Assembly (NCBI RefSeq): GCF_017161445.1
Contig: NZ_CP071060.1
Span: 620,001 to 684,000 of the forward strand
Direction of reading: 5' to 3'
DNA length: 64,000 nt
From: Niveibacterium microcysteis
Lineage (GTDB): Bacteria; Pseudomonadota; Gammaproteobacteria; Burkholderiales; Rhodocyclaceae
Below are positions 1 to 9,289 of this stretch, piece by piece. Both the position numbers and the translations under genes were made by a program. The notes below the pieces were generated by a model, which searched no databases, was not told where the DNA came from, and saw only the letters and a list, made by a program, of their open reading frames with translations. Within the stretch, counting starts at the first letter, position 1; each line of letters opens with the position of its first letter.

Positions 1-42
1 GCGCCGTACCACACCTTTGAAGAGCCGCCTCAGGTCAAGTGA
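1..42 (+). CDS. ctaD: Cytochrome c oxidase subunit I, C-terminal end (partial)
   Basis: Only the last 13 codons and the TGA stop are inside the window (APYHTFEEPPQVK). A tail ending in a FEEPP-type motif directly before a small assembly ORF and ctaG is the usual arrangement for the heme-copper catalytic subunit of aa3 cytochrome c oxidase in betaproteobacteria. The identity therefore rests mainly on context, since the catalytic part lies upstream of the window. Confidence 0.75.
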   Translation, partial: APYHTFEEPPQVK

Positions 43-50
43 GTCGCAAC

Positions 51-167
51 ATGGCCAAGCGGAGCGCAACGCGCAGCAACCTGAAGACGGCACTGGGGCT
101 GGGATCGATCGCCCTGGTGTTCTTCTTCGGCGTGATGCTCAAGTACTGGCTGCAGAACCACCAATGA
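51..167 (+). CDS. Cytochrome oxidase small assembly protein (38 aa)
   Basis: This is a 38-residue ORF with a basic N-terminus (MAKRSATRSNLK) and one hydrophobic segment at about residues 13-32 that ends in KYWLQNHQ. It lies 8 bases after the ctaD stop, and its stop overlaps the ctaG start (ATGA at 164-167), which indicates translational coupling. Betaproteobacterial cox operons typically carry a tiny single-pass protein at exactly this place, annotated as cytochrome oxidase small assembly protein. Its molecular role is not established here. Coding status is supported by position, overlap and the clean TM segment. Confidence 0.75.
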   Translation: MAKRSATRSNLKTALGLGSIALVFFFGVMLKYWLQNHQ

Positions 168-724
168 GCTCACTGGAACGCGCCTCCGAGAATCGTCGTC
201 TGCTGCTGCGGCTGGCCGTGGCTGCGGTCGCGATGTTCGGTTTCGGCTTTCTTCTGGTGCCGTTCTACAACACGATCTGTGAGGTCACTGGCATCAATCG
301 CCTGATGAAGGCGGATGCGCAGGCGGCCAACAGCCAGGTCGATGCCTCGCGCACGTTGATCGTCGAGTTCGACGCCAACACCCACGCGTTGCCGTGGCGC
401 TTCTCGCCGCAGCAGTCGAGTGTGAGCACGCACCCCGGCGCACTGGTGCGGGTGGATTACGTGCTCGAGAACACCACGGACAAAACGGTGGTGGGGCAAG
501 CGATCCCGAGCTATGGGCCACGCGTCGCCGCGCAGTACGTGAAGAAGCTCGAGTGCTTCTGTTTCCAGCAGCAGACCCTGGCGCCACACGAGCGCCGAGT
601 CATGCCGGTGGTTTTCGTGGTGGACGCGGCGCTGCCGGCTGAAGTGAATACCGTGACCTTGTCGTACACCTTCTTCGAGGTGGAAGGCGCTGCGCCTGTG
701 GCCGCTGCGGGGCGGGCCGGGTGA
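164..724 (+). CDS. ctaG: Cytochrome c oxidase assembly protein CtaG/Cox11 (CuB chaperone)
   Basis: The product is 186 aa. It delivers copper to the CuB centre of subunit I from the periplasmic side of the inner membrane. One N-terminal membrane anchor lies at about residues 13-34 and is followed by the conserved VPFYNTICEVTG segment (Cys39). A soluble immunoglobulin-like domain carries the copper-binding CFCF motif (Cys131 and Cys133). The ATG at 164 is chosen because it overlaps the preceding stop (ATGA); an upstream in-frame extension would run over the small assembly ORF. The 3' end overlaps the next gene by 4 bases. Confidence 0.95.
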   Translation: MSSLERASENRRLLLRLAVAAVAMFGFGFLLVPFYNTICEVTGINRLMKADAQAANSQVDASRTLIVEFDANTHALPWRFSPQQSSVSTHPGALVRVDYVLENTTDKTVVGQAIPSYGPRVAAQYVKKLECFCFQQQTLAPHERRVMPVVFVVDAALPAEVNTVTLSYTFFEVEGAAPVAAAGRAG

Positions 725-924
725 CGGCGACGCCGCGGGCTGGCTTCCTGGCAACGCTGCGTGCGGTGTTGTGGTCGTTCATCGGTGTGCGCAAACGACA
801 GGATTATCAGCAAGACGCGAGTTCGCTGAATCCGCTTGCGGTGGTGGTGGCGGGCTTGATCGCGGGTGCGTTGTTCATCTTCACACTCGTGATGGTTGTG
901 TCATGGGTTACGGCGTCGCCTTGA
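721..924 (+). CDS. DUF2970 family small membrane protein
   Basis: The product is 67 aa and starts at GTG 721, overlapping the ctaG stop (GTGA). The N-terminal half (residues 5-30, with SFIGVRKRQDY) and the single C-terminal hydrophobic helix at about 41-63 match the DUF2970 layout commonly found between ctaG and subunit III in betaproteobacteria. The function is unknown, but a role in oxidase assembly or stability is suggested by the invariant operon position. This is a family call made from the recognisable GVRKR segment and size. Confidence 0.85.
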   Translation: MTATPRAGFLATLRAVLWSFIGVRKRQDYQQDASSLNPLAVVVAGLIAGALFIFTLVMVVSWVTASP

Positions 925-964
925 AGGCGCCGACATAAAACAGCATCGACAGGGAGACGCACAG

Positions 965-1813
965 ATGAGCTCCACGCTCGAAAAGTATTTCGTACCCGAG
1001 CCCTCACGCTTTCCGATCTTCGGCTCCGCCGCCTTGTTGCTGATCGGTGCGGGTGCGGCGATGTGGCTCAACCGGGTATCGCCTGGCTCTTGGATGGTGG
1101 CGGCCGGTTTCGCGACGCTGATCTACATGCTGTTCGGCTGGTTCGGCCAGGTGGTGCGCGAATCCGAAGGCGGCAAGTACGGCGCACAGGTCGACCGTTC
1201 GTTCCGCTGGAGCATGGGCTGGTTCATCTTTTCGGAGGTGATGTTCTTTGCGGCCTTCTTCGGCGTGCTCTTCTATGTTCGCGTGCTGGCCTTGCCTGAG
1301 CTAGGTTCCGGCAAGTCCGCGATGCTGTGGGACGGGTTCAAGAGTGCCTGGCCCAATGCCGGCCCTTATGCGGAAGAGGCCTTCACGCCGATGGCCGCGT
1401 GGGGTATTCCGGCCATCAATACTGCGATCCTGCTCAGTTCCGGCGTCACGCTGACGTGGGCGCATTGGGGATTGTTGAAGGGCGCTCGCGGCCAGCTGAT
1501 CAATGGGCTCGCGCTGACCGTGCTGCTCGGCGTGATCTTCCTGTGCCTGCAGGCGTATGAGTATCACCATGCCTACGCGGAGATGAACCTCACGCTGGCG
1601 TCCGGCATTTATGGCTCCACCTTCTTCATGCTCACCGGCTTCCACGGCATGCATGTGACGATCGGCGCAACGATGCTGATCGTGATCCTCGCACGCAGCA
1701 TCAAGGGGCACTTCACGGCAGAACGCCACTTCGCCTTCGAGGCGGTGGCCTGGTACTGGCACTTCGTCGACGTCGTGTGGCTGTTCCTGTTCGTCGTCGT
1801 CTACTGGCTTTGA
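965..1813 (+). CDS. ctaE: Cytochrome c oxidase subunit III
   Basis: The product is 282 aa and is the seven-helix subunit III of the aa3 oxidase, which supports proton uptake and stability of subunit I. Recognisable features are the SRFPIFGSAALLL start region, FSEVMFFAAFFGVLFY, the TGFHGMHVTIGATML helix and the C-terminal WYWHFVDVVWLFLFVVVYW signature. The ATG at 965 follows an AGGGAGACGCACAG stretch that offers a ribosome site. The gene is co-oriented with ctaG and DUF2970 and converges on the DUF2909 gene 12 bases downstream. Confidence 0.97.
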   Translation: MSSTLEKYFVPEPSRFPIFGSAALLLIGAGAAMWLNRVSPGSWMVAAGFATLIYMLFGWFGQVVRESEGGKYGAQVDRSFRWSMGWFIFSEVMFFAAFFGVLFYVRVLALPELGSGKSAMLWDGFKSAWPNAGPYAEEAFTPMAAWGIPAINTAILLSSGVTLTWAHWGLLKGARGQLINGLALTVLLGVIFLCLQAYEYHHAYAEMNLTLASGIYGSTFFMLTGFHGMHVTIGATMLIVILARSIKGHFTAERHFAFEAVAWYWHFVDVVWLFLFVVVYWL

Positions 1814-1825
1814 CTGCGGGGGGAC

Positions 1826-2020
1826 TCAGAGCCTGCCGTTGATCAGGCCGAAGTGATAGCTCGCCATCAGCAACAGGAATAGCAGCAAGGACATGCCAAC
1901 CCGAATCGACAAGGCCATCGCGGTGCGCTGACCGGCACCGCGGTCCTTGAGCAGGAAGCCCAGCGCGGAAGCCAGGCTTGCCACGATCAGCACCAGAAAC
2001 ACGATCACCAGAACGCGCAT
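1826..2020 (-). CDS. DUF2909 family twin-transmembrane protein
   Basis: The product is 64 aa on the minus strand, with two hydrophobic segments (about residues 4-24 and 41-58) separated by a short basic loop (KDRGAGQRT). This matches the twin transmembrane protein family (DUF2909) that sits between subunit III and SURF1 in betaproteobacterial cox clusters. A Shine-Dalgarno-like GGAGTGAG lies just upstream of its ATG, at 2026-2033, inside the SURF1 coding start. Its function is unknown. Its orientation opposite to the operon is notable. Confidence 0.85.
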   Translation of the reverse strand: MRVLVIVFLVLIVASLASALGFLLKDRGAGQRTAMALSIRVGMSLLLFLLLMASYHFGLINGRL

Positions 2021-2783
2021 GTCTCACTCCGGAATGGTTGTCACGCAGTGTAGTTCAGCCCCGGCGGCGTCGGCCAGCCGGCGTGCGTCGCTGCGCCGCG
2101 CGCTGGCACTGCTGACTGGCCTGGCGTTCTGCGTGCTGTGTCTGGGTTTGGGGCGCTGGCAATTGCAGCGTGCCGAGTTCAAGGCAGCGCTCGCCGCTGC
2201 CCATGCTGCAGCAGGTTCGGCACAGCCGCTACCACCGTCTGCCGACGCGGCGCACTACGACGGCGCTCGTGTGGTGGTGAGCGGGAAGTGGTTGATCGAC
2301 CGCACCGTCTGGATCGACAACCGAACCCACGCCGGCCGCGCAGGCGTCCATGTGCTTACGCCGCTCGCGCTCGCCGACGGCAGCTGGCTGTTCGTAAACA
2401 GGGGTTGGGCGCCCATGCCGGGCGATCGTCGTCAGTTGCCATTGCCGTCATTGCCAAGCGGCGCGGCACAGGCACTGATCGGGGTGGCGGTGCAGCCTGC
2501 GACCGGCGGCTACACGCTCGCGGGCGGCGATGCCCGCGACGCGCTGTGGTCGCGCATCGATGTTGCCCAGATGCAGCGGTGGGCAGGCGCAGCAAAGGTC
2601 TACCCGCTGGTGCTGCAACTCGAAAGCAATGTGGGTGATGGCCTCGTGCGCGAGTGGGCGCCACCTGCGTTCGGGCCGGAGAAGCACCGCGGGTACGCGC
2701 TGCAATGGTTCTTGCTCGCAGCCCTCGCTGCGGGGCTGACGCTGTGGTTTGGATGGAGGAGTTTGCGACGTGATGAAGCCTGA
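2019..2783 (+). CDS. SURF1 family cytochrome oxidase assembly protein
   Basis: The product is 254 aa if ATG 2019 is used (ATG 2034 is an alternative). SURF1 proteins assist insertion of heme a into subunit I. The expected plan is present: an N-terminal TM helix at about 29-46 running into GLGRWQLQRAEFK, a periplasmic domain containing GVHVLTPL, FVNRGWAP and ALWSRID, then GPEKHRGYALQWF leading into a second TM helix near residues 229-246. Neither start has a strong ribosome site. The 2019 ATG overlaps the start codon of the divergent DUF2909 gene. Confidence 0.92.
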   Translation: MSHSGMVVTQCSSAPAASASRRASLRRALALLTGLAFCVLCLGLGRWQLQRAEFKAALAAAHAAAGSAQPLPPSADAAHYDGARVVVSGKWLIDRTVWIDNRTHAGRAGVHVLTPLALADGSWLFVNRGWAPMPGDRRQLPLPSLPSGAAQALIGVAVQPATGGYTLAGGDARDALWSRIDVAQMQRWAGAAKVYPLVLQLESNVGDGLVREWAPPAFGPEKHRGYALQWFLLAALAAGLTLWFGWRSLRRDEA

Positions 2784-3309
2784 CGCCCGCCGCACCTTGC
2801 TGCTGATTGGCGCGGTCTGTGCCGCCCCGGTCATCGCAAGCTACACGCTCTACTGGTTCGGCAGAGCGCCGACGGGCGCCAACTACGGCGAGCTGCTGCA
2901 GCCAGCGCCGTGGCAACCGGGCCGAATGGTCGAGCTCGGCGGCGCTGCGATCGAACCTGCAAGCCTGAAGGGCCGCTGGGTGATGGTCTACGCCGCGCCA
3001 GCGGCGTGCGACGCCGCCTGCCGGCACGACCTCTGGATCATGCGTCAGGTGCGCACAGCACAGGGCAAGGAGATGGAGCGCGTCGAGCGGGTCTGGCTCG
3101 TGACCGACGGCAGCGCGCCCAGTGCCGAATTGCTCGCAGAGCATCCGGGGCTGCGCGTGGTGCGCGCCGAGGCCGCCGCGGCGCCAGCAGGGCGGATCGA
3201 GATGGTCGACCCGCTGGGCAACCGGATGATGCGTTACCCGGCACAGCCTGAGCCGAAGCGGATCATCAAGGATCTGACCCGCATCCTGAAGTACTCGCGG
3301 CTGGGCTGA
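2773..3309 (+). CDS. SCO-like thioredoxin-fold membrane protein, cytochrome oxidase assembly
   Basis: The product is 178 aa, with one N-terminal TM helix (about 9-28) and a soluble domain containing WVMVYAAPAACDAACRHDLW. This places a C-x3-C pair at Cys79 and Cys83, where SCO/SenC copper chaperones carry theirs. The usual proline before the first cysteine of a CPDVC-type site is absent and the domain is short. GGAGGAG at 2755-2761 serves as ribosome site; the gene overlaps the end of SURF1 by 11 bases. The family is common between SURF1 and ctaA in betaproteobacteria and usually left hypothetical. A metal or redox role is inferred from fold and position. Confidence 0.7.
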   Translation: MKPDARRTLLLIGAVCAAPVIASYTLYWFGRAPTGANYGELLQPAPWQPGRMVELGGAAIEPASLKGRWVMVYAAPAACDAACRHDLWIMRQVRTAQGKEMERVERVWLVTDGSAPSAELLAEHPGLRVVRAEAAAAPAGRIEMVDPLGNRMMRYPAQPEPKRIIKDLTRILKYSRLG

Positions 3310-3314
3310 ACGGC

Positions 3315-4328
3315 ATGTTGCGCAGACTCGTTCTCGCCGCCCTCTCTCTGGCCTGCATCGTGATCGTGCTGGGCGCCTACGTCCGGCTGTCGGATGCGGG
3401 TCTCGGCTGCCCGGATTGGCCCGGTTGCTATGGCCAATTGAGTCCGCATCACGCGGCCGAAGCGATCTCTGCCGCGCAGGCCGACGCGCCACAGGGGCCG
3501 GTGTCGATGCCCAAGGCCTGGAAGGAGATGGTTCATCGCTATCTGGCGGCAACGCTTGGTCTGATGATCCTCGGCATTGCGATGCTGACCTGGCGCCGCC
3601 GTCGCGAGGGCGCGCCGCTGGGTCTTGCTGCGGCCATTGTTGGCGTGGTGATCTTTCAGGGGCTCCTGGGCAAATGGACGGTCACGCTCCTGCTGAAACC
3701 CGCGATTGTCAGCGGTCACCTGATCGGCGGCATGACCACCGCGGCGCTGCTCGCGTGGCTTGCCTGCCGGCTGGCGGGCTTGCGCCGCATCGACGTACCG
3801 CCGGCGCAAGCCTGGCTTGCCCGAGCTGCGTTTCTCGCGCTTGCGTGCCAGGTCGTTCTCGGCGGCTGGGTGAGCACGAACTACGCGGCACTGGCGTGCG
3901 CCGATCTGCCAACCTGTCACGGCCAGTGGTGGCCGGAGACCGACTTCCACAATGCGTTCCACCTCGTGCGCGAACTGGGCATGACAGCCAGCGGTGATCT
4001 GCTCTCAAACGCGGCGTTGACCGCGATTCACCTGAGTCATCGTGGCGGAGCGCTGGTGGCGGGGGCCTTGCTTGCCGCGCTGGCGATTGCGCTGCTGCGG
4101 CGTACCGCAACGCGCGGGCTCGGTGCGCTGCTGCTTGCAGCGCTGGTGCTGCAGATTTCGCTCGGTGCGGCCAACGTACTGTTGAGCCTGCCACTGCCGC
4201 TTGCGGTGATGCATAACGCCGGCGCTTTGGTGCTGGTGCTGGTGATGGTCCGGATCAATCACGCCGTGCGGCCGCGTGCCGTGGTGGTGCGTCGGGGGAG
4301 GTGCCTGAATGAGAACGCTCTCGCTTGA
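3315..4328 (+). CDS. ctaA: Heme A synthase (COX15/CtaA)
   Basis: The product is 337 aa with about eight TM helices. It oxidises the C8 methyl of heme O to make heme A for the aa3 oxidase. The conserved loop [16 protein letters not shown] follows the first helix. Candidate heme-ligand histidines lie in [27 protein letters not shown] and VMHNAGALV. The gene overlaps ctaB by 20 bases, so heme A synthase and heme O synthase are produced together, matching their consecutive reactions. Confidence 0.95.
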   Translation: MLRRLVLAALSLACIVIVLGAYVRLSDAGLGCPDWPGCYGQLSPHHAAEAISAAQADAPQGPVSMPKAWKEMVHRYLAATLGLMILGIAMLTWRRRREGAPLGLAAAIVGVVIFQGLLGKWTVTLLLKPAIVSGHLIGGMTTAALLAWLACRLAGLRRIDVPPAQAWLARAAFLALACQVVLGGWVSTNYAALACADLPTCHGQWWPETDFHNAFHLVRELGMTASGDLLSNAALTAIHLSHRGGALVAGALLAALAIALLRRTATRGLGALLLAALVLQISLGAANVLLSLPLPLAVMHNAGALVLVLVMVRINHAVRPRAVVVRRGRCLNENALA

Positions 4329-5205
4329 ATTTGCTCAGCCACTGGCCGATCGTTTGCGCGCCTTCGGTGCGCTGACGAAATTCCGCGTCAACCTGTTGAT
4401 CGTGTTCTGCGCGGTGATCGGCATGTTCCTCGCGGTGCCAGGGGGGCTACCCAATGCCGCGACGGTGATCGCCGCCACGCTGGGGATCGCTTGCGTGGCT
4501 GGCGCGGCGGCCGCGATCAATTGCCTCATCGAGCAGAAGATCGACGCCGTGATGGCGCGCACGCGCGCACGACCGCTGCCGCGCGGCGTGCTGACACCGG
4601 CTGAGACGCTGGCGTTCTCGGGCCTGCTGGGCGGCTTCGGTCTGACCGTGCTGTGGCAGGCGGTCAACCCCCTGACCATGTGGCTGACACTCGCGACCTT
4701 CGTCGGCTATGCGGTGATCTACACCGTGCTGCTGAAGCCCTACACACCGCAGAACATCGTGATCGGTGGCGCATCGGGGGCGATGCCGCCGGTGCTCGGC
4801 TGGGCCGCGGTGACCGGTGAGGTCTCGGCCGATGCCTGCCTCCTGTTCCTGATCATCTTCGCTTGGACGCCGCCTCACTTCTGGGCGCTCGCCTTGTACC
4901 GGACCCAGGAGTACGCCCGCGCCGGTTTGCCGATGCTGCCGGTAACCCACGGTTCGGAATACACCCGCTTGCAGGTGCTGCTCTACACCCTGATCCTGTT
5001 CGCGGTAACGCTGCTGCCGTATGCGACCAAGATGAGCGGCTTGCCCTACCTCGTCGCCGCTGTCGGTCTGGGCGCTGGCTTCATCCGCTATGGCTGGCGA
5101 CTCTGGGTGGACTACTCGGACGCACTGGCGCGGCGCGCCTTCCGCTATTCGATCGTGTATCTTTCAGCGCTGTTCGCCGCCCTGCTGATCGACCACTACC
5201 TGTGA
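4309..5205 (+). CDS. ctaB: Protoheme IX farnesyltransferase (heme O synthase)
   Basis: The product is 298 aa, a polytopic UbiA-family prenyltransferase converting protoheme plus farnesyl diphosphate to heme O. The prenyl-diphosphate binding region [20 protein letters not shown] follows helix 2, and the second signature is seen in [17 protein letters not shown] and [14 protein letters not shown]. The stop overlaps the start of the SCO gene (TGATG at 5203-5207). It supplies substrate to the adjacent heme A synthase. Confidence 0.96.
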   Translation: MRTLSLEFAQPLADRLRAFGALTKFRVNLLIVFCAVIGMFLAVPGGLPNAATVIAATLGIACVAGAAAAINCLIEQKIDAVMARTRARPLPRGVLTPAETLAFSGLLGGFGLTVLWQAVNPLTMWLTLATFVGYAVIYTVLLKPYTPQNIVIGGASGAMPPVLGWAAVTGEVSADACLLFLIIFAWTPPHFWALALYRTQEYARAGLPMLPVTHGSEYTRLQVLLYTLILFAVTLLPYATKMSGLPYLVAAVGLGAGFIRYGWRLWVDYSDALARRAFRYSIVYLSALFAALLIDHYL

Positions 5206-5789
5206 TGCGCCGCCGCTTTCTTGCCGTGCTCGCAGCCGCCCTGTTAGGCGGCTGCGGCGTTTCTGACGCCCCGAAATTCCACGCCACCGACATCACCGGG
5301 GCGGACTATGCGAAAGCCTTTACGCTGACCGACCAGCATGGCAAACCGCGCACGCTCGCCGAATTCAAGGGCAAGGCGGTCACCGTCTTCTTTGGCTACA
5401 CCCAATGCCCGGACGTCTGCCCGACCAATCTCTCGACGATGGCTCAGGTCGTGAAGCTGCTGGGGGCCGATGGCGAGCGCCTGCAGGTGGTCTTCGTCAC
5501 GGTTGATCCGGAGCGCGATACCCAGCAACTGCTGTCCGAATACATGCCCGCCTTCCACCCCACTTTCCTCGGCCTGCGGGGTGATGCCGCAACGACCGAG
5601 CGTGTGATGAAAGACTTCCGCATCTTCGCGCAGAAGCAGGGGGACATCGCGGGCGGCAACTACACGGTGGATCACACTGCCGGCACCTATGCCTACGATC
5701 CGCAGGGTCGTTTGCGGCTGTACATCCGCCACGGCGAGACACCGCAGAACATCGCCGACGATCTGCGCCTCCTGATCGCGGGCAAGTAA
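5205..5789 (+). CDS. SCO1/SenC family copper chaperone lipoprotein
   Basis: The product is 194 aa. A lipoprotein signal with lipobox LLGGC predicts acylation at Cys17. The thioredoxin-like domain carries the copper-binding CPDVC motif at Cys68 and Cys72, and a distal histidine is present in VDHTAGTY. SCO proteins metallate or reduce the CuA site of subunit II. The ATG at 5205 overlaps the ctaB stop and gives a clean signal peptide; the much longer upstream open frame is antisense-like noise within ctaB. Confidence 0.94.
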   Translation: MRRRFLAVLAAALLGGCGVSDAPKFHATDITGADYAKAFTLTDQHGKPRTLAEFKGKAVTVFFGYTQCPDVCPTNLSTMAQVVKLLGADGERLQVVFVTVDPERDTQQLLSEYMPAFHPTFLGLRGDAATTERVMKDFRIFAQKQGDIAGGNYTVDHTAGTYAYDPQGRLRLYIRHGETPQNIADDLRLLIAGK

Positions 5790-5917
5790 GCTTCACCGAC
5801 TGTTACAACTCGCAGCCCCGCCGCCGTCAGCTACGCTGAACAGTGAGGCGTTGAGCGTGTACGCCCGCCAAGTCGGCGTGGCGATTCTGGTACGCGCGCG
5901 GCGCGTTGGGGGCTTTC

Positions 5918-7972
5918 ATGCGGGAGTGGCGAGCAGACGGCGGCTTGCGTTGGGTGTGTGCGCTCATCGGCGCGCTCTGCCTCATGGCGCAGGCATCGGC
6001 CGAGGTGCCGGACCCGCCGGGGCGGGTCGGCCGGGTCAGCTATGTCGAAGGTCGGATCGAGGCATGGACAGCCGATAGTCAGGACTGGGCACCGATCAAT
6101 GTGAACATGCCGGTAACGTCCGGCATCGGGCTCTGGACCGCGACGGATGGTCGCGCAGAAGTCCGTATCGGGAGTACTTCGGTTCGGCTGGATGCCGATT
6201 CACAACTCAATTTTGACCGCGTCGACGATGCAGCCATCGCGCTTGAAGTGCGACGCGGCGTGGCACGTGTGCGCCTGCGCAGCCTGCCGGATGACGATCA
6301 GCTCGTGATGAGTGCCGGTGGTGTGCGTGTCGAGGCGCAACGCGCGGGCGACTATGCTCTGGAGTACGACCCTGGCTCACGCCGTGCCTGGGTCTCCGTG
6401 TTTGCCGGCCGTGCGCGTGTCAGCGGAATTGCCGAGCGGCTTACCGTGCTTGCCGGCCAACGCGTTGAGTTGGATGCGGTAGCGCTGCGCCTTGTGGCGT
6501 CGGAAGAAGCTGGTCGCAGCAGCTTTGATGAATGGGCCGAGCGTCGTGACCGCGAACAGGATCGGCTTGCGTCGAGCCGCTATGTGTCGCCCGAGATGAC
6601 CGGCATCGAAGCGCTGGATGGTCACGGCCGCTGGGAGGAAGACAGCCGCTACGGCCCGCTGTGGTACCCGGTGGCGGTGGCGCCCGGTTGGGCGCCTTAC
6701 CGTTACGGCCACTGGGCGTGGGTGGCACCTTGGGGCTGGACCTGGATCGACGACGCCCCCTGGGGCTTTGCGCCCTTCCACTATGGCCGCTGGATCATGA
6801 TCGGTGGGCGCTGGGGGTGGGCACCGGGCAGCTATGTTGCGCGGCCGGTCTATGCGCCGGCGCTGGTCGGCTTTTACGGTGGCGCGCCGGGCTTCTCGAT
6901 CAGTGTTCGTCTCGGCCCGGTCGTCGGTTGGTTCCCGCTTGCGCCCTTCGAGGTGTACCGCCCGGTCTACACCTACAGCGAGACCTACATCCAGCGTATC
7001 AACATCACGCACGTCACACGCATGCCGCCGATGCCGGGCGGCCCGAATGGCGACTACCCGCGCCGGCCGATCGACTACCGCTATGGCGCGCAGCGCGACG
7101 CCGCAACCTTTGTGTCGCGTGACGACTTCTTCCGCCAACGCCCGATACAGCATGGTCAGGGCGGGGTGAACACGGATGTCATTCGGCACTTGCCGATCGG
7201 TGGCGCGCCGCCCCCACCGCCGGGCGTCACGCCGCGTCCGCCGCGCGGTCCGGGCGGGGGTGACATGCCAGTACCGGATCCGCGCCCGTCCGGCGGGCCG
7301 GGGCCGCAGTCGATGCCGCCTCGTATTCCGGGGGATCCGCAGCGCGGTGACCTGCCGCGCTATCCGATCGGCGATCCGCGTCGGGCGCCGCAGGGCTGGG
7401 GCGGCGAGCGTGCCGCGCCGCCAGCGCCGGTTGATCGGCCAGCCCCGGCGGCACCGCCAACGCGTAGCGCCCCGATGCCAACGATACCGATCGAGCGCGA
7501 CGTGCGGCCACAATCCGCGCCGCCGCAGCGCCAGCCGGGCATGCCTAACATCGGGCCACAACAGAACCAGCCCGGCGTCGTACCGGGCATGCCGAGGCAA
7601 GGGGGCGAGGCGAGCCGTTCCGATTCGGCAGTGATGCCGCGCGGCAGCGAGGGGGCGCCGCCCCGGCGTTGGCCGCCCGCACCGGGCAGCGAACAGCCGG
7701 CAGCGCCGCAGCCGCACGGCAATCCGCCGCGCTCGATGCCCATGCCAGGGGTGTCGGGCGTGTCCGGCGCAGAGGCGCAGCACGCGGCGCCACGCCCGCG
7801 CGTGCCGGAAGGGCGGCCGGTAGAACCGCGCGCCGATCGCCAGGCGATGCCGGCCGTCGGCCCGCAGGCGCCGCGCGCGCCTGAAGGCGGCGGCAATCGC
7901 GCGCACGAGCCACGCGAACACGGGCGACCGGAGCAGGATCGGCCGCGCCGCCCTGGGCAGCAAAGCGAGTAG
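5918..7972 (+). CDS. Secreted FecR-domain / DUF6600 protein with proline-rich tail
   Basis: The product is 684 aa from ATG 5918, which has a G-rich ribosome site (GTTGGGGGC) and yields a signal peptide ending near ALCLMAQASA. Residues about 40-165 form a FecR-like ligand domain (RVSYVEGRIEAW, then beta-rich repeats). Residues about 225-310 carry the tryptophan/tyrosine-rich YGPLWYP, WAPYRYGHWAWV, PWGWTWIDDAPWGFAPFHYGRW series typical of DUF6600. The final roughly 270 residues are proline-, glycine- and arginine-rich and likely disordered. No membrane anchor is visible, so export to the periplasm or surface is predicted. Function is unknown. It stands alone between the cox operon and rpoH. Confidence 0.85.
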   Translation: MREWRADGGLRWVCALIGALCLMAQASAEVPDPPGRVGRVSYVEGRIEAWTADSQDWAPINVNMPVTSGIGLWTATDGRAEVRIGSTSVRLDADSQLNFDRVDDAAIALEVRRGVARVRLRSLPDDDQLVMSAGGVRVEAQRAGDYALEYDPGSRRAWVSVFAGRARVSGIAERLTVLAGQRVELDAVALRLVASEEAGRSSFDEWAERRDREQDRLASSRYVSPEMTGIEALDGHGRWEEDSRYGPLWYPVAVAPGWAPYRYGHWAWVAPWGWTWIDDAPWGFAPFHYGRWIMIGGRWGWAPGSYVARPVYAPALVGFYGGAPGFSISVRLGPVVGWFPLAPFEVYRPVYTYSETYIQRINITHVTRMPPMPGGPNGDYPRRPIDYRYGAQRDAATFVSRDDFFRQRPIQHGQGGVNTDVIRHLPIGGAPPPPPGVTPRPPRGPGGGDMPVPDPRPSGGPGPQSMPPRIPGDPQRGDLPRYPIGDPRRAPQGWGGERAAPPAPVDRPAPAAPPTRSAPMPTIPIERDVRPQSAPPQRQPGMPNIGPQQNQPGVVPGMPRQGGEASRSDSAVMPRGSEGAPPRRWPPAPGSEQPAAPQPHGNPPRSMPMPGVSGVSGAEAQHAAPRPRVPEGRPVEPRADRQAMPAVGPQAPRAPEGGGNRAHEPREHGRPEQDRPRRPGQQSE

Positions 7973-7988
7973 GGCGGGCGAAAACGAC

Positions 7989-8008
7989 AAGGCCCCTTGC
8001 GGGGCCTT
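7989..8008. terminator. Bidirectional terminator between DUF6600 gene and rpoH
   Basis: A perfect 8-bp stem AAGGCCCC / GGGGCCTT with TTGC loop lies between two convergent genes. The run of A on the left and the weaker T run on the right allow it to serve both strands. Confidence 0.75.
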
Positions 8009-8036
8009 GGTCATTTGGGAGGGCCTGGCAGCCGGG

Positions 8037-8894
<858 letters not shown>

Positions 8895-8929
8895 CTGCAT
8901 ACCTCCAACAAATTACCTCTGGAACAATG

Positions 8930-8956
8930 TTAGCACTCGACGCTAGAGAGTGCTAA
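8930..8956 (-). promoter_or_regulatory. CIRCE element (HrcA operator) upstream of rpoH
   Basis: This is a perfect inverted repeat TTAGCACTC-N9-GAGTGCTAA, identical in both arms and spacing to the classical CIRCE operator bound by the heat-shock repressor HrcA. It lies between the rpoH start and the next gene upstream, so it should place sigma32 synthesis under HrcA control. Confidence 0.93.
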
Positions 8957-9052
8957 TAACGGATTTTGTTCCCGGGATTTGTTTCCGCATGCAGACCAAC
9001 GGCAGCTCCGGCGCACTCAATTGCGGTGTGCCGGAACGGCCGTGCAGCGCAC

Positions 9053-9289
9053 TCAGGCGACGGGTTCGAGTTCGGATGCGTAGAACAGCGCTTCCAGCGA
9101 AGCGCAGGCCTCGTCCGGATCAACCTTGACGTACCACATGGCTTCACGCGCATTGCCGCCGAGGCGGTTCTTGCGCACCAGGGTGCCCGTGCGTCCGTTG
9201 AAAAAGGCCTGCCGGGCGGCAGCGCCGGCGTCGAGGTGACCGATGCGGACGCGATGTCCGACTTCGAAGCTCTGGGTTTGCGTGCTCAT
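9053..9289 (-). CDS. Small hypothetical protein, SH3/KOW-like
   Basis: The product is 78 aa from ATG 9289. The sequence reads like a small beta-barrel (FEVGHRVRIGHLDAG, GRTGTLVRKNRLGG, MWYVKVDPDE) ending in an acidic helix (LEALFYASELEPVA), reminiscent of KOW or SH3-type nucleic-acid or protein binding modules. The longer open frame upstream lacks this character and is not taken as coding. The ribosome site is weak (AAGAC). No partner is suggested by the neighbours (rpoH and oppF). Function unknown. Confidence 0.6.
   Translation of the reverse strand: MSTQTQSFEVGHRVRIGHLDAGAAARQAFFNGRTGTLVRKNRLGGNAREAMWYVKVDPDEACASLEALFYASELEPVA

Noticed and set aside
6377..8014. 545-codon open frame antisense to the DUF6600 gene
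   Set aside because: Arg/Ala-rich shadow of a biased proline/glycine-rich gene, without start context or signature; it also crosses the terminator.
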